Source: JAJYIW01 sp963781665
GTDB lineage: Bacteria; Chloroflexota; Anaerolineae; Anaerolineales; Anaerolineaceae
Assembly: GCA_963781665.1 (NCBI GenBank)
Contig: CAWAGA010000002.1
Coordinates: 2,542,001 to 2,606,000 of the forward strand
Direction: 5' to 3'
DNA length: 64,000 nt
A model generated the notes under the pieces. The model was not told the DNA's origin, made no database searches, and was given only the letters and a program-made list of their open reading frames with translations. A program made the translations under genes and the position numbers. Below are positions 56,049 through 63,806 of this stretch, in pieces; positions within the stretch are counted from its first letter, which is position 1, and each line of letters opens with the position of its first letter.

Positions 56049-56084
56049 ATGGCAGCATCAGAGCCATGGCTCTGATGCTGCCAT
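56049..56084. terminator. 36-bp perfect palindrome after the ferredoxin gene
   Basis: Arms of 17 bases, ATGGCAGCATCAGAGCC and its complement, meet around a central AT. It lies 13 bases past the stop of the ferredoxin gene (minus strand). There is no T-run, so it acts as a strong RNA hairpin or a different type of element. The rest of the 360-base gap back to 55734 shows nothing. Confidence 0.55.
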
Positions 56085-56096
56085 GAAATATTGGTT

Positions 56097-56300
56097 TCAA
56101 TTCATTTCAATTGCCTGTCCGCAGCATTCCGCTGCACACAGTCCGCATCCGTCGCAACAACCTTCGTCGATGATGATCTTGCCACCCAAAGGCTCGTCTT
56201 CATCGCCAATATAGATCAAGGCTTCTTTAGGGCAGGCGGGGATGGCTTTGCAGATTTCCTTCTGCGCCGGGCATTTACGCTTGTTGATGGTCGGTTTCAT
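56097..56300 (-). CDS. Small 4Fe-4S ferredoxin-like protein
   Basis: This 67-residue protein has two cysteine groups: CPAQKEICKAIPACP, a variant with widened spacing, and CDGCGLCAAECC, a canonical 4Fe-4S motif. It should carry electrons in the cytoplasm, or its first cluster may be altered. It is the last gene of the run of FmdE and permease genes on this strand. Confidence 0.85.
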   Translation of the reverse strand: MKPTINKRKCPAQKEICKAIPACPKEALIYIGDEDEPLGGKIIIDEGCCDGCGLCAAECCGQAIEMN

Positions 56301-56331
56301 GATTGGCCTCCTCCATTTAATTTCTCATTGA

Positions 56332-57103
56332 TCATCCTGCAGCCATGATGAGGAAGCGAACCCCGACCAGCACCAGGATGGGCGCAACGATCCAGGTCAC
56401 CACCTGGTTGAGCCGCGGGGTCCAGATTCGCTCGATCACCAGGGCAACCAGCGTGATGATCACAAATTCATAAATAGCCAGGCCAAGGTCCGTCTGAGTA
56501 ATGGGTTGCCCTACACCGACCTGGGTCGCCAAAGCACTCCAGGCTGCTACTGAAACGCCTACCGATGCCATGGCATACGCCCGCTGAGGGTGATGGCCCA
56601 GGATCCAGTTGTAGACCGGAACTTTAAAAGGCTTTCCACCGGCCGAAAGGAAGCCGGCTAAACTTGAGGCCAGGAAGGCGATCGGGGCCAACCAGTTCGG
56701 ATGGCTTTTTACCTCGCGCTCGGGCATGGGTTTGATCAAGACCAGGCGCAGCCCAACGAGGATCGCGTAGAATTCCCAGAACGATGATGAAAATAGAGGC
56801 GTGGGTTTGCAGTGCCAGCAATCTGCCCAGTGCTCCGCCCAGAATGCTGGGGAGGACTATCCTGGGCCATTCTTCACGCACGCTGGTTAACACCTGCCAC
56901 TGGCGTAAGGCCAGCATCAAAGCAGCCAGACCAATGACAACCAGGTTGACCACCACGGCTTCCTGGATCGGCAGGCTCACCAGGCTGACCAGGAGGATCA
57001 CCAGGAAAAACCGGTCCACCCAGGATTTGATTGATGCGGTAACTAATCCGACGATGACGCCCGCCAGCAGGCCTTTCAGCAAAAGGGGTAAAGTGAGTTC
57101 CAT
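56332..57103 (-). pseudogene. TauE/SafE-like permease, interrupted by a +1 frameshift
   Basis: About 256 residues from ATG 57103. The first half has LLKGLLAGVIVGLVTASI and LILLV-type helices to HASIFIIVLG. Near 56771 one extra base in GGAATTCTAC shifts the frame; the other frame continues with YAILVGLRLVLIKPMPERE to 56332. Total length and helix number match TauE/SafE sulfite or sulfonate exporters. It lies 28 bases behind the first FmdE gene. A second, intact TauE-type gene lies upstream. Confidence 0.72.
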
Positions 57104-57131
57104 CCTTCTTGTCTCCAGGATTAGGTTTGCT

Positions 57132-57737
57132 TCAGAGTTTCTCGGCGCAAGGCTGGCAAACGATCTTGCCGTGTTTGACACGGGCATAACGCTCTATGGT
57201 CACCTCACCGCATTCAGCGCAAATGATCGTCTCGAAGGCATGCGGCAGCATAGGGGGCATTTTGGTCTCTTTGATCGGCTCGACCTTGAATAGCACTTCG
57301 GTCTTCTCTGCTAATACTCGTTCGATCAGCGGTTCCACCAGGGCTGGATCAACCTTTGAAGCCGGAACACCCTGCTTGCGATATTTGATAAATTCAGATT
57401 CCTGGCTGCGGCGCATGGCTTCAGGCGTGGCGACCACACGTACGCTGCGTCCGGTTTTATTGTCTATCAGGGTTAAGGCGAACTTGCCGTACCCCAGGCT
57501 GCGGATATTACCCTTACCAAACGTGCAGCCGGTGATCACCTGTATCCCGTCGGCAAAGCAGGTAGAGCAGTGGTTGCGATCGATTTCCACCAGGGCAGCT
57601 AACTGTCCATCCGCAGCGTGCGTTACGCCTAAGGCTTCCATGGCAGCCTGACCGGCCCGCAAGCCAAGGGGCATCGCCGGGCATTTGTGACCGTGTAAAG
57701 CCAGACCTATTTTATAAAATTCATCGTTTGTATCCAT
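57132..57737 (-). CDS. FmdE-family protein with C-terminal zinc ribbon (first)
   Basis: This 201-residue protein has an N-terminal FmdE domain with LHGHKCPAMPLGLRAG and later NHCSTCFADGIQVITGCTFG. At the C-terminus it has CAECGEVTIERYAR and CQPCAEKL, a four-cysteine zinc ribbon. FmdE was named for a subunit of molybdenum formylmethanofuran dehydrogenase, but bacterial members are linked to molybdenum/tungsten enzymes and metal handling. The gene forms a pair with the next FmdE gene, 33 bases apart. Tungstate transport lies in the same window. Confidence 0.85.
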   Translation of the reverse strand: MDTNDEFYKIGLALHGHKCPAMPLGLRAGQAAMEALGVTHAADGQLAALVEIDRNHCSTCFADGIQVITGCTFGKGNIRSLGYGKFALTLIDNKTGRSVRVVATPEAMRRSQESEFIKYRKQGVPASKVDPALVEPLIERVLAEKTEVLFKVEPIKETKMPPMLPHAFETIICAECGEVTIERYARVKHGKIVCQPCAEKL

Positions 57738-57770
57738 TATGAAATATCCTCTTTTTTTTATGTTTTTTTG

Positions 57771-58397
57771 CTATCGATCAACCCTGATCGTTTTTTCATA
57801 TCCGGAGCAAGGAATGCATACGGGTTGACCGTCTTTCATTCGTACGTAGCGGTCGAAGACATATTCGCCGCATATGCTGCACTTTGTTTTATTGAAGGAC
57901 CCCTTCACCGGGGTGTAGGTGAAATCGGGCTTTGGCTCAACCTTGAAAATAGCCTCGTCGGGTTGGTCATATACCCATTGGATGACTTCACGCCGTACTT
58001 CCAGAGGAATCTTGGAGGGCTCAATACCTTTCTTGCGGTAGACGAAGAACTCAAACCTACCCATGGCGTCGATGAAATCGGGCAGAAGAGAGTAGCGCAC
58101 AGCTCCCTTCTTGGGGTGATAAAAAGTAGCCGCTAGCTTGCCGTAGAAGGTCTTGGCGAAAAGCACCTTACCGTAGGTGGCACCGGTAGCAATCTGCATT
58201 CCGTCCATCATGCAGGTCTGGGGATGGCCTTCGCCTAACTCGGGGAAGACGAAGAATCCGTGGTCGTGTTCCTTCTCGACTCCCAGGTATTCGAGAGCAA
58301 GCATGCCCATGCGGTAACCGATAGGCATAAAGGGGCATTCGTGAGCGTGAAACTCGAAAGCCCAATCGGGGGGGATGAACTGAGTCGTCATTTGCAT
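57771..58397 (-). CDS. FmdE-family protein with C-terminal zinc ribbon (second)
   Basis: This 208-residue paralogue of the neighbouring FmdE protein has FHAHECPFMPIGYRMG, with GHKC replaced by AHEC, and QTCMMDGMQIATGATYG, where only one of the usual Cys pair remains. The C-terminal zinc ribbon is CSICGEYVFDRYVR plus CIPC. The two proteins are clearly diverged, so a heteromeric complex or different ligands are likely. It lies between a TauE-type permease upstream and the first FmdE gene downstream. Confidence 0.85.
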   Translation of the reverse strand: MQMTTQFIPPDWAFEFHAHECPFMPIGYRMGMLALEYLGVEKEHDHGFFVFPELGEGHPQTCMMDGMQIATGATYGKVLFAKTFYGKLAATFYHPKKGAVRYSLLPDFIDAMGRFEFFVYRKKGIEPSKIPLEVRREVIQWVYDQPDEAIFKVEPKPDFTYTPVKGSFNKTKCSICGEYVFDRYVRMKDGQPVCIPCSGYEKTIRVDR

Positions 58398-58412
58398 TTC
58401 TCCTTTTCGTTT

Positions 58413-59174
58413 TTATTTAATCAAATCAAAAATCATCTTTATCGCAATCCCCCACAGCAAGACCCCGATAATCTGCTTAAGCTGTGAGTTGGACAGTTTC
58501 GTTTTCATCAACTGCGAACCCACAATCGACCCTGCAGCAGACATGACGGCAGTGATGGCGATAAAAATGGGGTCCAATCCGCCTAGCGTGATGTGGCCCA
58601 GAAAACCGGAAAGGGAGGAGAACACGACCACCAGGGCGGTTGTACCAGCCGCTGTTTTGGCGTCCAATCCCAACCAGTTGAACACTGGCAGGATAAAGTT
58701 CCCACCGCCGATACCTAGCAAACCACCCAGGAAACCGGCCACACTGCCAATCCCAGCTCCGGCTCCAATCTCGACCCGGCGGCTCAAGGCTTGTTCTCGC
58801 TTTTTGGCTTTATAAAAAAGCATCATGGCTCCGGCGAAAACCAAAAAAGTAGCAAACATCGCTAATATTACGATCTTATTAACCGAAGCTGTCAACCTGG
58901 CGCCAAAGGGAGATAAGATCACAGCCATGACCAGCACCGGCAGCCCTACCCGCCAGTTGATCAGCTTGCCGCGCCAGTAATTGATGGTTGCAAAAAGCAG
59001 GCTGACCACGTTGAGCAGCAAAGCAGTTGGGGTTGCTTCTGCTAACGGAACCCCCAGATAGTAAAACAAAGGAACAAACAAGAAAGCTGCGCCTAAACCG
59101 GCCATGGCTAAAAGGCCTGAAAACACGAAAACCAGGACAGCAGAGACGATATAAATGGTGACAGACATATGCAT
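58413..59174 (-). CDS. TauE/SafE family permease
   Basis: This 253-residue membrane protein has about eight helices in two repeats: SGLLAMAGLGAAFLFVPLFY in the first, and GFLGGLLGIGGGNFILPVF with the GIGGG motif in the second. The family exports sulfite, sulfoacetate and other anions. Met3 is an alternative start. It lies 15 bases upstream of the second FmdE gene, so they share a transcript. The adjacent genes suggest a sulfur- or oxyanion-related substrate, which is inference. Confidence 0.86.
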   Translation of the reverse strand: MHMSVTIYIVSAVLVFVFSGLLAMAGLGAAFLFVPLFYYLGVPLAEATPTALLLNVVSLLFATINYWRGKLINWRVGLPVLVMAVILSPFGARLTASVNKIVILAMFATFLVFAGAMMLFYKAKKREQALSRRVEIGAGAGIGSVAGFLGGLLGIGGGNFILPVFNWLGLDAKTAAGTTALVVVFSSLSGFLGHITLGGLDPIFIAITAVMSAAGSIVGSQLMKTKLSNSQLKQIIGVLLWGIAIKMIFDLIK

Positions 59175-59294
59175 TTCCTCAGAAGGTAGATTTAGCCTTT
59201 CCCGAGAATTTTTACACTTACAAAAAACCCTTTTTATCCTCTGTCCCTTTGGAATGGCTTAGCCTGATTGAAAGTGAAGGGCCAGGGTCGAATG

Positions 59295-60353
59295 CTACAG
59301 CACCAGGTTGAACATATAACCGGTGATGATGATTGCGATTGCCACCGTTCCAAGGAAAACTGCGATCAACTGGGGCTTGAGCACCCGCCGTAGAATGATT
59401 GATTCTGGCAAGCTCAATCCCACCACAGACATCATGAAGGCCAGCACGGTCCCCAGGGACGCGCCTTTTTCCATCAATGCGCTGACAATCGGGATGACTC
59501 CCGCCGCATTCGAATACAACGGCACCCCCAGGATAACAGCCGCAGGGACGGACCACCAGGCTTGCTTGCCCATGATGCCAGCCAGGGCGCTTTGGGGCAC
59601 GTACCCGTGGATGCCTGCCCCAACTGCAATTCCAACGATCACGTATAACCAGACCTTGCCGACGATCTCTTTAACCGACTCCCAGGCTCGCTGGAAGCGG
59701 TCTGACCAGGTTAGCTTTTCGCCTTCGATACTCCCCGCGGCCTGCATCTTCCAAACGAAATCTTCCACAAAGCGTTCTAATTTCAAACGGCCGATGACTG
59801 CGCCGGCGATGATCGAAATAATCAATCCCGAGGCGATGTACAACCCGGCTACTTTCCAACCAAACAACCCAAAAAGCATAATGATCGCGACCTCGTTTAT
59901 GGTGGGGGCTGCGATCAAGAAGGAAAAGGTGACGCCCAGCGGGATGCCGCTCTCGACGAAACCAATAAATAAGGGTACCGCCGAACAGGAGCAAAACGGT
60001 GTGACGATGCCCAACAAGGCCGCTAATATATTACCGATACCCTGGCGTTTACCGCCCAGTAAGGCTCGGGTCCGTTCCGGGCTGAAGAAAGTACGGATAA
60101 TCGAGATCAAGAAGATCATTCCCGAAAGCAGCAAGATGATTTTTGGAACATCGTAAAGAAAGAAAGCTACCGATTCACCCAAATGCGAGCCCGTATGGAG
60201 TTGAAATAATGAATAGGCAATCCAATTCGCCAGCGGCTGGATCAGGTTATAAGCGCAGAACCAGGCGGCAATTATGACGACCAGAAAAGCAGCTATTTGC
60301 CACTGCGGTTTTTGAGAAGGTTGAGGTAAAGAACGATCCATTCCATGCTCCAA
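59295..60353 (-). CDS. Permease of the PF03773 (ArsP_1/DUF318) family
   Basis: This 352-residue protein has about eight to ten helices. The duplicated family motif is present as TPFCSCSAVPLFIGFV with two Cys, and GVPLYSNAAGVIPIV in the second half. Members export trivalent organoarsenicals (ArsP) or other metals and thiol compounds. An ArsR regulator and a small thioredoxin gene directly upstream match a common regulator-thioredoxin-permease cassette. Arsenic is one option among several soft-metal substrates. A terminator separates the thioredoxin gene from this one, so expression here may be reduced or driven separately. Confidence 0.85.
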   Translation of the reverse strand: MEHGMDRSLPQPSQKPQWQIAAFLVVIIAAWFCAYNLIQPLANWIAYSLFQLHTGSHLGESVAFFLYDVPKIILLLSGMIFLISIIRTFFSPERTRALLGGKRQGIGNILAALLGIVTPFCSCSAVPLFIGFVESGIPLGVTFSFLIAAPTINEVAIIMLFGLFGWKVAGLYIASGLIISIIAGAVIGRLKLERFVEDFVWKMQAAGSIEGEKLTWSDRFQRAWESVKEIVGKVWLYVIVGIAVGAGIHGYVPQSALAGIMGKQAWWSVPAAVILGVPLYSNAAGVIPIVSALMEKGASLGTVLAFMMSVVGLSLPESIILRRVLKPQLIAVFLGTVAIAIIITGYMFNLVL

Positions 60354-60390
60354 AAATATTCAAAAGATTGCATATTAACCGGCAAGAAAA

Positions 60391-60419
60391 AAAGGCAGGC
60401 TCCTCAGGAAACTGCCTTT
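60391..60419 (-). terminator. Rho-independent terminator after the thioredoxin gene
   Basis: On the minus strand AAAGGCAG pairs with CTGCCTTT around a 13-base loop and is followed by a T7 run. It stands between the thioredoxin gene and the permease. Confidence 0.8.
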
Positions 60420-60432
60420 CCGATTTCACCAG

Positions 60433-60669
60433 TTAATTTTGCAACCATTGTGCAATTTGTGCCTCCCCGGGAATTCGCCCGGCCGAGACTAACTTTTCAT
60501 TAATTACTAAACCCGGTGTAGCCAGGATTGGGTATTTCATGATTTCAGCATATTCGGTCACTTTAACGATTTGGGCGTCGATACCGAGGGATTCGACGAC
60601 CTTCAGAGTCACTGCTTCCAGGCGTTTGCAATTGGCGCAGCCTGAGCCAAGGATTTTGATGCTGACCAT
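60433..60669 (-). CDS. Small thioredoxin-fold protein (redox-active disulfide family)
   Basis: This 78-residue protein has the active site GSGCANCKRLE (CxxC, Cys11 and Cys14) close to the N-terminus and the cis-Pro motif ATPGLVINEKLVSAGR. It is the length of the single-domain family often encoded with PF03773 permeases and ArsR regulators. GGAGGT lies five bases before the ATG. It probably passes reducing equivalents to, or binds, the permease substrate. Confidence 0.88.
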   Translation of the reverse strand: MVSIKILGSGCANCKRLEAVTLKVVESLGIDAQIVKVTEYAEIMKYPILATPGLVINEKLVSAGRIPGEAQIAQWLQN

Positions 60670-60699
60670 TTTAGACCTCCGAAATAAAAAGATTGTGAA

Positions 60700-61080
60700 T
60701 TACTGCGGCGCAGATTTTTGTGCTGCCGTGCACTGCGGACAGGAGCAATGATATCCCTCAGTCCGGTTGCTGGCTGGGATTTTCTGACCGGTAATTTTTT
60801 GAACCATGTCCAGAATTTCAAATATTCGCGGGTCGACGACCCGGTAGAAGATATTCCAACCATCTCGGCGGTCCTGGATCAACCCACTTTCGCGTAACAC
60901 GGCAAGTTGTTGAGAAATGTAAGCCTGGCGCAAACCCAGATGAGCCTCCATGTGACAGACGCAGTGCTCGCCATCGCGTAAAATCTCTAAAATTGCAATT
61001 CGGGCCGGATGGGTTAATATTTTGAAGACCTGGGCCTGGCCCTCAAAATGGTCAACTTGAGAGAATAATTCTTGGGTCAT
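60700..61080 (-). CDS. ArsR/SmtB family metal-responsive regulator
   Basis: This 126-residue winged-helix protein has a CVC site in the recognition region (EHCVCHMEAHLGLRQAYISQQL), the ELCVCDL-type arsenic/antimony/bismuth-binding motif. A C-terminal CSCPQC group adds further thiols, a feature beyond the minimal ArsR. ATG 61080 lies inside the palindromic operator; TTG 61086 is an alternative. It should repress itself, the thioredoxin gene and perhaps the permease until metal binds. Confidence 0.9.
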   Translation of the reverse strand: MTQELFSQVDHFEGQAQVFKILTHPARIAILEILRDGEHCVCHMEAHLGLRQAYISQQLAVLRESGLIQDRRDGWNIFYRVVDPRIFEILDMVQKITGQKIPASNRTEGYHCSCPQCTAAQKSAPQ

Positions 61081-61100
61081 ATTCAAACCTATGAATATGA
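61077..61100. promoter_or_regulatory. ArsR operator overlapping its own start codon
   Basis: Perfect 9-bp arms TCATATTCA and TGAATATGA with a 6-base spacer, typical of ArsR/SmtB binding sites. It lies just downstream of the -10 box and overlaps the ATG. Confidence 0.75.
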
Positions 61101-61127
61101 TTCTAGTACCAATGTTGTTGATGTCAA
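61100..61127 (-). promoter_or_regulatory. Promoter of the arsR operon
   Basis: On the minus strand TTGACA (61127-61122), a 16-base spacer and TAGAAT (61105-61100), directly upstream of the palindromic operator. Confidence 0.65.
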
Positions 61128-61367
61128 GCGGTCATTTGTCATTATTTTAGGTGACGTATCTTATGCTTGCTAGGATTGTTGATGTTGACTTTTCGCCATC
61201 GATCAATCAAGAGCAAGTCAAGATTACTGATGCCTCCATGATATTGATCGCTCCAAAGGCAGCCAGTTATGTATACAAGATTTCTTGAAATGATTGACTT
61301 TAGCAACCAGGACAAAAAAGTAAAGCCGCTCATGTTGTATAGACCAGGCAATGTCTCCTTCACCTAC

Positions 61368-61388
61368 CCCTCGCCCTTTGGGAGAGGG
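61368..61388. repeat. REP-like palindrome
   Basis: CCCTCGCCC, TTT, GGGAGAGGG with one mismatch. Palindromes of this type occur as dispersed intergenic repeats in bacterial genomes; copy number cannot be judged from one window. Confidence 0.45.
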
Positions 61389-61423
61389 AGCAAAAAAAAA
61401 CAGGATTCATCTTATGGAAACGA

Positions 61424-61453
61424 AAAACGCCCCCCATCTCTGAGCGGCGTTTT
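61424..61453. terminator. Bidirectional hairpin at the end of the nucleotide-sugar operon
   Basis: AAAACGCC and GGCGTTTT around a 14-base loop, 24 bases past the aminotransferase stop. T-runs occur on both strands. The gap from 61128 to 61423 otherwise holds only the REP-like palindrome. Confidence 0.7.
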
Positions 61454-61476
61454 CCATTCCAGACCAGGTCTCTATA

Positions 61477-62610
61477 TCAGCGGAAATTTAAAGCGCGTGT
61501 GGCTACCTCAACAACTGTATCAACCGCTTGAGCGCCCATGGTAGGATAAAGCGGTAAGGTAATCTCGCGAGCAGCGATTTCCTCTGTCCTTGGAAGTGAG
61601 GTCATCCCATAACGATTGCGGTAATAGCTGAAACAGTGTGTTGGCGGGTAATGAATACTCGTCTGGATGCCTTCAGAACGCAAGGCATCCATAAAAGCCT
61701 TTCGATCCACACCCTGAGGCAATAGCATCGGGAAAATATAATATGCCGGCTCGCCTCTACTCCCTATGAAAGGCAGTTCGATCCCGCACCCGGTAAGTGC
61801 ATTCCAATAACGAATGGTTAATTCCTTCCGGATCTGGTTATTGCTACCCAGTTTTTTGAGCTGCACCAGGCCCAACGATGAACGAATTTCATCGATACGG
61901 TAGTTATAACCCAAATCAACCACGTCATAGCTATATGCATGTCCTTGGTGGCGATCGTAGGTTAATGAAGTCATGCCATGGGAACGCTGCAGCCGGACTT
62001 TTTTTGCCAGGTCGTCCCGGTCGGTCACGACCATGCCACCTTCTCCTGTGGAAAGGTTTTTGTTGGAGAAGAAACTGAAACAACCCATTGTCCCCCACGT
62101 CCCCAGCGCTCTACTTTTGAGGTAAGCTCCTGGGGCATGAGCGGCATCTTCAATCACTGGCAAATCATGACGATTGGCAATGTCCATAATTTCAGGCATC
62201 TGGCAGGGATATCCACCATAATGCATCACAATGATCGCCCGGGTTTGAGGGGTGATCTGGCGCTCGATTTCCTGAGGATCGATTGTAAGATCGCTTGGGC
62301 CGATGATATCCGCGAATTTCACGTTTGCCCCGACATAAAGTACGACATTGGAAGTCGCCACAAAAGAAAGCGATGGAGTAATCACCTCGTCGCCAGGCCC
62401 AACCCCCAACGCAAGGCAGGCCAGGTGAAGAGCTTCTGTGGCATTAGAAACTGCGATGGCATGCTTCACCCCGATGGTACGGGCAAACTCACCCTCAAAT
62501 TCCTGGGTGATGGCCCCCATGGTGAGCCATTTGCTGCGCAAGACTTTTACGACAGCCTGCTCTTCTTCCGGCCCGTAATCAAGGTCAGCTAACGGTACTC
62601 GCCAGTCCAA
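61477..62610 (-). CDS. DegT/DnrJ/EryC1/StrS family sugar aminotransferase
   Basis: This is a 377-residue PLP enzyme. It has GVKHAIAVSNATEALHLA at the substrate/cofactor site, VIEDAAHAPGA with the PLP-contacting Asp, and FFSNKNLSTGEGGMV with the catalytic Lys. It aminates a keto-sugar nucleotide for surface polysaccharide or makes a similar amino-sugar. It overlaps the preceding nucleotidyltransferase gene by 22 bases and is the last gene of the operon. Confidence 0.9.
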   Translation of the reverse strand: MDWRVPLADLDYGPEEEQAVVKVLRSKWLTMGAITQEFEGEFARTIGVKHAIAVSNATEALHLACLALGVGPGDEVITPSLSFVATSNVVLYVGANVKFADIIGPSDLTIDPQEIERQITPQTRAIIVMHYGGYPCQMPEIMDIANRHDLPVIEDAAHAPGAYLKSRALGTWGTMGCFSFFSNKNLSTGEGGMVVTDRDDLAKKVRLQRSHGMTSLTYDRHQGHAYSYDVVDLGYNYRIDEIRSSLGLVQLKKLGSNNQIRKELTIRYWNALTGCGIELPFIGSRGEPAYYIFPMLLPQGVDRKAFMDALRSEGIQTSIHYPPTHCFSYYRNRYGMTSLPRTEEIAAREITLPLYPTMGAQAVDTVVEVATRALNFR

Positions 62611-63365
62611 TGCTCCTCCTCATCCGGTAAGAATTGGGAACGCATGCACTCATAATCCATATTCGCCTGTTCGTAATCATCCGGACGGCCCAAATCTTGC
62701 CAGTAACCATCAAAGGGATAGGCAACCACTTTCTTGCCATTACTGATCAAGATCTTCACCAGGTCTGGAAAATCCAGATAGTCACCCTTGGGTATATATT
62801 GCAGCACGTCGGGTTCGAAGATATAGATCCCCATACTCACATTGTAATCAATGACGGGTTTCTCCTGATATCCGGTAATCGTATGATCATCTCCAAAGAT
62901 GATGACCCCCAGATCGATCTTCACCTGGCGTTGGTGTGAGGCAATCGTTGCGATACCGTGATTGGCCTTATGAAATTCAATCAATTTTTTTAAATCCAAT
63001 GTTGTCAGCACATCTCCGTTGCATACCATGAAGGTCTGATCCAAACCGGAAATCTGCGCCAAAGGGCCGGCAGTACCCAATGGATTTTCCTCGTAAGAGT
63101 AGCAGATTCGCAACCCCAATTGAGACCCATCTTGAAAGTATGCATGCATCAAGCCAGCAAGATGGCCAACCGTGAGGATGACTTCATCGATGCCGGCTCG
63201 CTTTATTTGGAGTAACAGGATTTCAAGGATCGCCTTATCGCCAATCGGCATCATCGGTTTTGGTATGATCCGTGTATACGGCGCAAGACGGGTACCTTTT
63301 CCACCTGCCAGGATAACAGCTTTAATTCTCTTTTCCTCTTCAATACCCTTCAATGTATTTATCAT
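62589..63365 (-). CDS. Sugar-1-phosphate nucleotidyltransferase
   Basis: This 258-residue NTP transferase has the signature AVILAGGKGTRLAPYTRIIPKP, VCNGDVLTTLDL with the metal-binding Asp, and YWQDLGRPDDYEQAN at the end. The start is ATG 63365, which overlaps the stop of the epimerase gene by one base (TAATG); a longer frame to 63419 reads into that gene. It activates a hexose-1-phosphate with an NTP; the base and sugar are not certain. It lies between epimerase and aminotransferase genes, a nucleotide-sugar route. Confidence 0.88.
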   Translation of the reverse strand: MINTLKGIEEEKRIKAVILAGGKGTRLAPYTRIIPKPMMPIGDKAILEILLLQIKRAGIDEVILTVGHLAGLMHAYFQDGSQLGLRICYSYEENPLGTAGPLAQISGLDQTFMVCNGDVLTTLDLKKLIEFHKANHGIATIASHQRQVKIDLGVIIFGDDHTITGYQEKPVIDYNVSMGIYIFEPDVLQYIPKGDYLDFPDLVKILISNGKKVVAYPFDGYWQDLGRPDDYEQANMDYECMRSQFLPDEEEHWTGEYR

Positions 63366-63806
63366 TATTTTTGATACATTGCTACACTTTGATAGAAAGA
63401 CATATGCTTGGAAATCCATTGGTAGGTCCGGCCCAGTCCCTGAGTGAGATCAACGGCAGGTTCCCATCCTAATGTTTGGCGAGCTTGACGGTTATCGGAT
63501 ATCAACCGTTGGACCTCAGATTTTTCCGGACGAAGTCGCCCGGTATCAGTCATCAACTCGACTGGCTTGCCCGAAATTATTACCAATTCATTGACCAATT
63601 CTTGGATACTGATTTCGCGGCCGGTTCCTAAATTAAATGTTCTTCCTTCAATTCCTGGAACAACTCCGCCTTTGAGCAAACCATTCACGGTGTCATCCAC
63701 ATACGTGAAATCCCGACGGGTATCCAGATTGCCCAGACTCACCTCCCCATTGGCGATCATTTGAGTGAAGATGATAGGGATGACCGCCCTGGTTGATTGG
63801 CGCGTC
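63365..63806 (-). pseudogene. NAD-dependent epimerase/dehydratase, C-terminal part only
   Basis: The part present encodes RQSTRAVIPIIFTQM, DTRRDFTYVDDTVNGLL, GRTFNLGTGREISIQEL and a C-terminal helix-rich tail, the last about 145 residues of an extended SDR acting on a nucleotide sugar. The N-terminal two-thirds, including the GxxGxxG cofactor site and the YxxxK catalytic pair, is missing. Upstream of about 63806 the minus-strand frame is only antisense to a glycosyltransferase. The gene is cut by a rearrangement or assembly junction. Confidence 0.75.
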
